Source of the DNA: ZC4RG29 sp036273935
Lineage (GTDB): Bacteria > Bacteroidota > Bacteroidia > Cytophagales > Cyclobacteriaceae
DNA: 18,928 nucleotides
Reading direction: 5' to 3'
Assembly (NCBI GenBank): GCA_036273935.1
Contig: DASUGQ010000469.1
Location: forward strand, 1-18,928
The notes beneath the pieces were generated by a model. That model did no database searches. It had not been told where the DNA came from and saw only the letters and a list, made by a program, of their open reading frames with translations. Numbering within the stretch: position 1 is the first letter of the stretch; every line of letters begins with the position of its first letter. Shown here piece after piece: positions 15,344 through 18,928 of this stretch. A program made the translations under genes and the position numbers.

Positions 15344-16344
15344 TGAACTGATTTTAATTGCGACGACCGAACGTTTTTAACTGTCTCCACATCGACCGGA
15401 GGCGCGTTGTTGCCCCAATGGCTGCGTTCGAAGTTGATAATGGCAGTGATTTGCTCATCAGTAAGCTGATCTCCGAATGCCGGCATCGTTGCAAATTCCG
15501 CACGCGCATCGTAGCCTTCCAGAATAATGCGGATCAAAATTTCCGGGTCTTCGTTCAAAACGATTTTGCTATTTTTCAATGAAGGAAATGCACCGGGCAA
15601 CCCCTCGCCATTTTGCTGATGGCAGACTGCGCATGTCGATTGGTAAAGTGCGCTGCCATTGGATAGTCCACTTTCATTTTCAGGTTCCCGCGCTGCCGGG
15701 TCTTTCGTTCCCTCATTTTCCGATCGGATGAAATCAGTTTGCACTTTTGGAAGCTTAACCTGTTTCAAGCTCAACAAATAGGATACCAGGTCCCTGGCCT
15801 CTTGAGTTGGCACAACAACTTTCCCTGCCGGGTTCAATGAAGGTGGCAAGTTCAATACCTGGTCATCCGGATCAGCCTCGGATCGCGCCTCAAACAGCCA
15901 TGGGTATCCGGGCATTACCGACTCAGGTACGACGATCCGAGGATTGAACAAGTGCATGAAGTGCCACGTCGTACTTGGGTTACGTTCACCAATAGCGGTA
16001 AGATCAGGGCCGGTCCTTTCGCTACCCAATAGTGACGGGCTCTGTCGCCAAACATCAAGTCTTTTCTTTGAGTAGAAGTAGTCGGCCGGTATCGATGGGC
16101 GTGTGCCCCATACGTTATCCATCTCTATATTTCTTACTTGTTGCGTATGACAGGCGACACAACCTTCCTTTATATAAACTTTCAAACCTCGTTGTTCCTC
16201 TTCACTCAACGGAGAGCTCCCGGGGAGCGCTACATTTTGTTGCTGTGATGTAGCTGCAGGGCCGACGGCAACGAAAATGCTGAGCAACGTAAAGCCTGTG
16301 AAAATCAGAAGTATTAATAATCTGTGATCTTTCCCTACGTCCAT
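15340..16344 (-). CDS. ccoO: cbb3-type oxidase subunit II with extra C-terminal cytochrome c domain
   Basis: I start at the ATG complementary to 16342-16344 (334 residues): upstream codons overlap ccoN and read as non-protein, and this start begins MDVGKDHRLLILL with a membrane anchor (about 8-28). Residues of about 45-155 are CcoO: haem site C62-V-A-C65-H66 followed by TQQVRN, GSERTGPDL, WHFMHLFNPR and the axial Met144 in ESVMPGYPWL. After a linker of about 60 residues, a second cytochrome c domain has C238-A-V-C241-H242 and Met287 (FATMPAF). The second domain is like that of CcoP, which has no separate gene here. It should carry electrons from the quinol/cytochrome c pool to CcoN. It overlaps ccoN by 10 bases. 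Confidence 0.88.
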   Translation of the reverse strand: MDVGKDHRLLILLIFTGFTLLSIFVAVGPAATSQQQNVALPGSSPLSEEEQRGLKVYIKEGCVACHTQQVRNIEMDNVWGTRPSIPADYFYSKKRLDVWRQSPSLLGSERTGPDLTAIGERNPSTTWHFMHLFNPRIVVPESVMPGYPWLFEARSEADPDDQVLNLPPSLNPAGKVVVPTQEARDLVSYLLSLKQVKLPKVQTDFIRSENEGTKDPAAREPENESGLSNGSALYQSTCAVCHQQNGEGLPGAFPSLKNSKIVLNEDPEILIRIILEGYDARAEFATMPAFGDQLTDEQITAIINFERSHWGNNAPPVDVETVKNVRSSQLKSVQ

Positions 16345-18167
16345 TCCTTCATTGTTTTTGGTTGAACTTCTTTCCGCACCAGTCCATGTTTGAATCCCCG
16401 GATCATTTTGCAAAGGTTGACCACAAAAATGATATGAGAAAGCAGCATAAGTGTTCCTCCTATTGCCCGCCAGACCCAATAAGGCATCATGAGTTTAACT
16501 GAGTCAACGAATGGGTTATCCGCTATCCATGACATGCCCTTAAGAGTACCTCCGATCATAAGCGAGAACATATATGCGAACAAACCGATCAACGCAAACC
16601 AGAAATGTATACCCACCAACACCTGGTTAGGCTGGGTTCGCGTCAGCTGCGGTAGTATGAAATAAATGCATCCCCAAAGGAAAAAGGAAATTATGCCGTA
16701 CATGGTCATGTGGGAGTGAGCTACGTTGAAGTCGGTAAAATGCCAGACGTAGTTGGTAAACCGAAAGGCCTGAACACTTCCTTGCGTAGATCCGACAAAG
16801 TAAAAGAGGACCCCCACAAGGAGGAAGGGCATGACATAGCTATAGCGAACACTGCTCCAACTCCCTTTGATCGTCATCAGGAAGTTGGTTGTGCCCGAGA
16901 TTACAGGAATGAACATTCCCACACTAAAAACGATCGCTATTGTTTGCAGCCACCACGGAAGCGGGCTGAAAATGAAATGGTGTGTGCCGATCATTGTATA
17001 AAACAACATCTGCGTCCAAAATGCAAGTATTCCGAGAGAGTAAGAGTAAATCGGCTTGTTAAGGGCTGTTGGCAAATAGTAGTAGACCAAACCCAACGTA
17101 AATGTCATGAACCACATGCCAACTGCCTGATGCATATAGTATCCCTGGATTATTGTCTCTCCAAGGCCGTCTTGATAAAATGGCAAATAAGCAATGGTAA
17201 CAAGGACAAGTGTCCAAAGGCAGCCAGCCATAATATACCAATTGGATATATAGATTTCACTGCTTTTTCGGCCGGCGATGGTCTTGTAAAAGTTGACCGT
17301 AGTAATTAACAGAGCTGATGCGAACACTACCGCTACCGGCCAAATATATTCCCGGTATTCGCCTCCTCCGTTGTTGACACCCGCTAATAACAGTGTATTT
17401 CCGGCTACCACGGAGAGGTTAAGTAGCCACCACGATAGCCAACCCCAGGATATATTGTAGATACGCGTGTTGCTCGTTCTCGCGACAACGAAATAGCCTA
17501 GACCAATCATTGCCATTGAAGCCCAGCCCCAAAAGACCGTATTCGTGTGCACCGGTCTTAGGCGACCGAATGACAACCACGAGATCGTATCTATCTCCGG
17601 CCAGATGAACTTCATACCAAGATACTGGCCTACAGTCGTTCCAAAGAGGAGCCAAAACGAGGAAGCGGCAAGAAATGCAATGATAAGACGGCTAAATTCA
17701 TGATCTGTCGCCTTGAACATCTTTGGTATTTTCTTTTCCTCTACAAGCGGGGCATGTTCCTCGGTCGAGATGTTTCTTATCAGCCCGCGAAAATCATCAG
17801 GACGGTCGTTTCCCGATAATTCTTCACCAGTCAGTCTGAACTCCAATGCCCGTCCCCTTTTTTTTAAGAGTTCGTCTATTTGTGTATTGTCAAGGTTCAG
17901 GATCTCATTCTTTAACCTGGCAAAGGAACTCCTTCCGTGCTTCCTGTAGAGTATCTTGATCAGACCATTCAATTTCACAACAACGATCACGCATGCGACC
18001 ATGATAGCGATTCCTGCGAGTACGAATGTGCCTATAATACCGGGCTGACTAAACAGCGAATGCGTCCCGTCCGTGTCGGCTGAATTACCTACTATCGGAA
18101 ACGCAAAAAGAATGGACAAAAGGATCGCTACCCTCCAGCGCTTTGCTACGTTGATTTTATATCCCAT
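16335..18167 (-). CDS. ccoN: cbb3-type cytochrome c oxidase subunit I with N-terminal extension
   Basis: The protein has 610 residues. The core from about 157 holds all expected metal ligands: His207 (RLRPVHTNTVFWGW, low-spin haem b), His346 (YYMHQAVGMW, CuB), Tyr390 and His396-397 in FYTMIGTHHF (cross-linked Tyr and CuB), and His484 and His486 in NVAHSHMTMYG (haems b3 and b). It should reduce O2 with high affinity and pump protons. Ahead of the core are about 150 extra residues: a signal-like helix (12-29, ending VGNSA), a second helix (about 44-72) and a charged soluble segment (75-150). The extension is not part of ordinary CcoN; a fused small accessory is possible. The stop codon overlaps the ccoO start, so translation is coupled. 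Confidence 0.93.
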   Translation of the reverse strand: MGYKINVAKRWRVAILLSILFAFPIVGNSADTDGTHSLFSQPGIIGTFVLAGIAIMVACVIVVVKLNGLIKILYRKHGRSSFARLKNEILNLDNTQIDELLKKRGRALEFRLTGEELSGNDRPDDFRGLIRNISTEEHAPLVEEKKIPKMFKATDHEFSRLIIAFLAASSFWLLFGTTVGQYLGMKFIWPEIDTISWLSFGRLRPVHTNTVFWGWASMAMIGLGYFVVARTSNTRIYNISWGWLSWWLLNLSVVAGNTLLLAGVNNGGGEYREYIWPVAVVFASALLITTVNFYKTIAGRKSSEIYISNWYIMAGCLWTLVLVTIAYLPFYQDGLGETIIQGYYMHQAVGMWFMTFTLGLVYYYLPTALNKPIYSYSLGILAFWTQMLFYTMIGTHHFIFSPLPWWLQTIAIVFSVGMFIPVISGTTNFLMTIKGSWSSVRYSYVMPFLLVGVLFYFVGSTQGSVQAFRFTNYVWHFTDFNVAHSHMTMYGIISFFLWGCIYFILPQLTRTQPNQVLVGIHFWFALIGLFAYMFSLMIGGTLKGMSWIADNPFVDSVKLMMPYWVWRAIGGTLMLLSHIIFVVNLCKMIRGFKHGLVRKEVQPKTMKEWT

Positions 18168-18192
18168 TTTTCTTTGACAAGCAATTTTATTG

Positions 18193-18669
18193 TCACGTCT
18201 TTATTTTCTTTCGAACAGTTCGCAGCTGTACAATAGCCGTAAAAACAATTAGTGATACTACTTTCGCAACCTCACATGCGATGAAGATCACATGGAGGTT
18301 GGACGGACCGACTGGCAGGCCAGCTATGATTCTATCGGCTCTCTTATCCAATTCAGGCAATAGCCATACAGTTTGAAGCGCAAGGACGAGCACGGCCACA
18401 ACAACTAGCATGTTTCGACGCTCGGACGATTTCCCACTCAAAAGAAGAAGGAAACAAACGATCCCGGCTACAACCCATTCCATCTTCTTAAGGGCACTGA
18501 ACACCAACTTCCCAATCTCAAGGCCAGATGAGAGCGTGATGCCCGGGGCTCTGAATTTCATCCAGGCTTCCATGAAACTTATCGACACAATCATCCCGAT
18601 CCATATCCCGGACGGTACAATGCTCCATAGCGGGTGAATCATTTTACGAACGTGAGCCAACTGTCGCAT
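18193..18669 (-). CDS. Four-helix membrane protein, DUF4149/TMEM205-like
   Basis: The protein has 158 residues with four predicted membrane helices (about 15-34, 62-80, 87-104 and 126-147). The segment FMEAWMKFRAPGITLSSGLE followed by IGKLVF, the WLLPELDKRAD motif and GPSNLHVIF are reminiscent of DUF4149/TMEM205-like small membrane proteins, but I cannot place it with certainty. No haem or metal motif stands out. It lies 25 bases before ccoN and 36 bases after the RIC gene, so it is probably part of the same transcript. Its function is unknown. Confidence 0.7.
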   Translation of the reverse strand: MRQLAHVRKMIHPLWSIVPSGIWIGMIVSISFMEAWMKFRAPGITLSSGLEIGKLVFSALKKMEWVVAGIVCFLLLLSGKSSERRNMLVVVAVLVLALQTVWLLPELDKRADRIIAGLPVGPSNLHVIFIACEVAKVVSLIVFTAIVQLRTVRKKIKT

Positions 18670-18705
18670 TATGCACTTTCCACGTCAACCTGCAGCCGGA
18701 TTTGC

Positions 18706-18928
18706 TTATCTCTCACGCGATAGCTTTTTCTTATGGTTGCTCTCCAAAGTGATTGCCTTCGGAAACAAGATATTGTTCTCCAGGTGCATATGAACATGCA
18801 GGTCCATCTTCAATTCCTTTAATGCCGAATAGGTAGCCGAAAAAGTCTCACAGCCGTCTTTTGGAATCTTGAAATTATCCGTGAGCCCCTCTAACTCCCT
18901 TAGCTTTTCACCTTCGTGATCATGGTCG
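18706..18928 (-). CDS. ric: RIC (ScdA/YtfE)-type iron-sulfur repair di-iron protein, C-terminal part
   Basis: The frame is open from the right edge to a TAA complementary to 18706-18708 and covers about 74 residues. It reads DHDHEGEKLRELEGLTDNF, then a C-E-T-F-S-A segment and DLHVHMHLENNILFPKA, which is the di-iron C-terminal helix pair of RIC proteins (His and Glu ligands HxHxHLExxILFP). RIC restores iron-sulfur clusters after NO or oxidative damage. The N-terminal part, including any ScdA_N Cys motif, lies outside the window. It is the first visible gene of the oxidase cluster, 36 bases before the next gene, which ties this oxidase to nitrosative-stress physiology. Confidence 0.88.
   Translation of the reverse strand, partial: DHDHEGEKLRELEGLTDNFKIPKDGCETFSATYSALKELKMDLHVHMHLENNILFPKAITLESNHKKKLSRER

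Noticed and set aside
16710..17309. 199-codon plus-strand frame inside ccoN
   Set aside because: It is entirely antisense to a gene whose catalytic ligands are all conserved; the frame is a by-product of the coding bias of ccoN.
16335..18167. NO reductase (NorB) instead of cbb3 oxidase
   Set aside because: The GTHHF helix carries the Tyr expected for an O2-reducing cbb3 oxidase, and the partner is CcoO-type rather than NorC-type.
1..18928. tRNA, rRNA, CRISPR arrays and insertion sequences
   Set aside because: I saw no tRNA-like cloverleaf, no spaced direct repeats and no transposase frame or terminal repeats in the window.

Overview
The window looks like a piece of chromosome from a Bacteroidota bacterium, probably of the order Cytophagales. 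The evidence is the Bacteroidota-style secreted YD/RHS protein and Ig-repeat protein at the left end, the lack of clear Shine-Dalgarno sequences, the cbb3-oxidase accessory genes, and paired group III truncated haemoglobins. Assignment below order level is not possible from the sequence alone. Apart from one response regulator and one gene remnant, everything lies on the minus strand, so the window reads right to left.

Left end (1-4175): a partial secreted protein with tandem Ig-like repeats lies just downstream of a 1155-residue secreted YD/RHS-family protein; the pair looks like a cell-surface or polymorphic-protein locus. Positions 4176-4735 are gene-free but hold three perfect inverted repeats. 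An orphan NarL/LuxR-type response regulator (4736-5371, plus strand) follows, converging on a CLC chloride channel with a CBS pair (5728-7554).

Middle (8255-9620): an Rrf2 regulator with three clustered cysteines precedes a divergent group III truncated haemoglobin and a haemerythrin-like protein, 7 bases apart. This is a plausible NO- or Fe-S-responsive unit. A C-terminal remnant of a DUF488 gene follows on the plus strand (9752-9931). Next come a cystathionine gamma-synthase/lyase-like PLP enzyme (9940-11076) and a tight argC - MetR-like LysR regulator - 1-Cys peroxiredoxin unit (14040 down to 11391).

Right end (14135-18928): a second, canonical truncated haemoglobin, then a compact cluster read right to left: the C-terminus of a RIC/ScdA/YtfE-type di-iron repair protein, a four-helix membrane protein, CcoN with a long N-terminal extension, CcoO fused to an extra cytochrome c domain, a small CxCxxC membrane protein, and an Ig-like membrane-anchored protein. 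The last four overlap end to end.

Taken together, the right two-thirds of the window groups high-affinity respiration, haem and di-iron O2/NO-binding proteins, and redox and sulfur-metabolism functions. It resembles a microoxic/nitrosative-stress region. The most unusual points are the rearranged cbb3-type oxidase with two uncharacterised partner proteins, and the truncated haemoglobin in which tyrosine replaces the proximal histidine.
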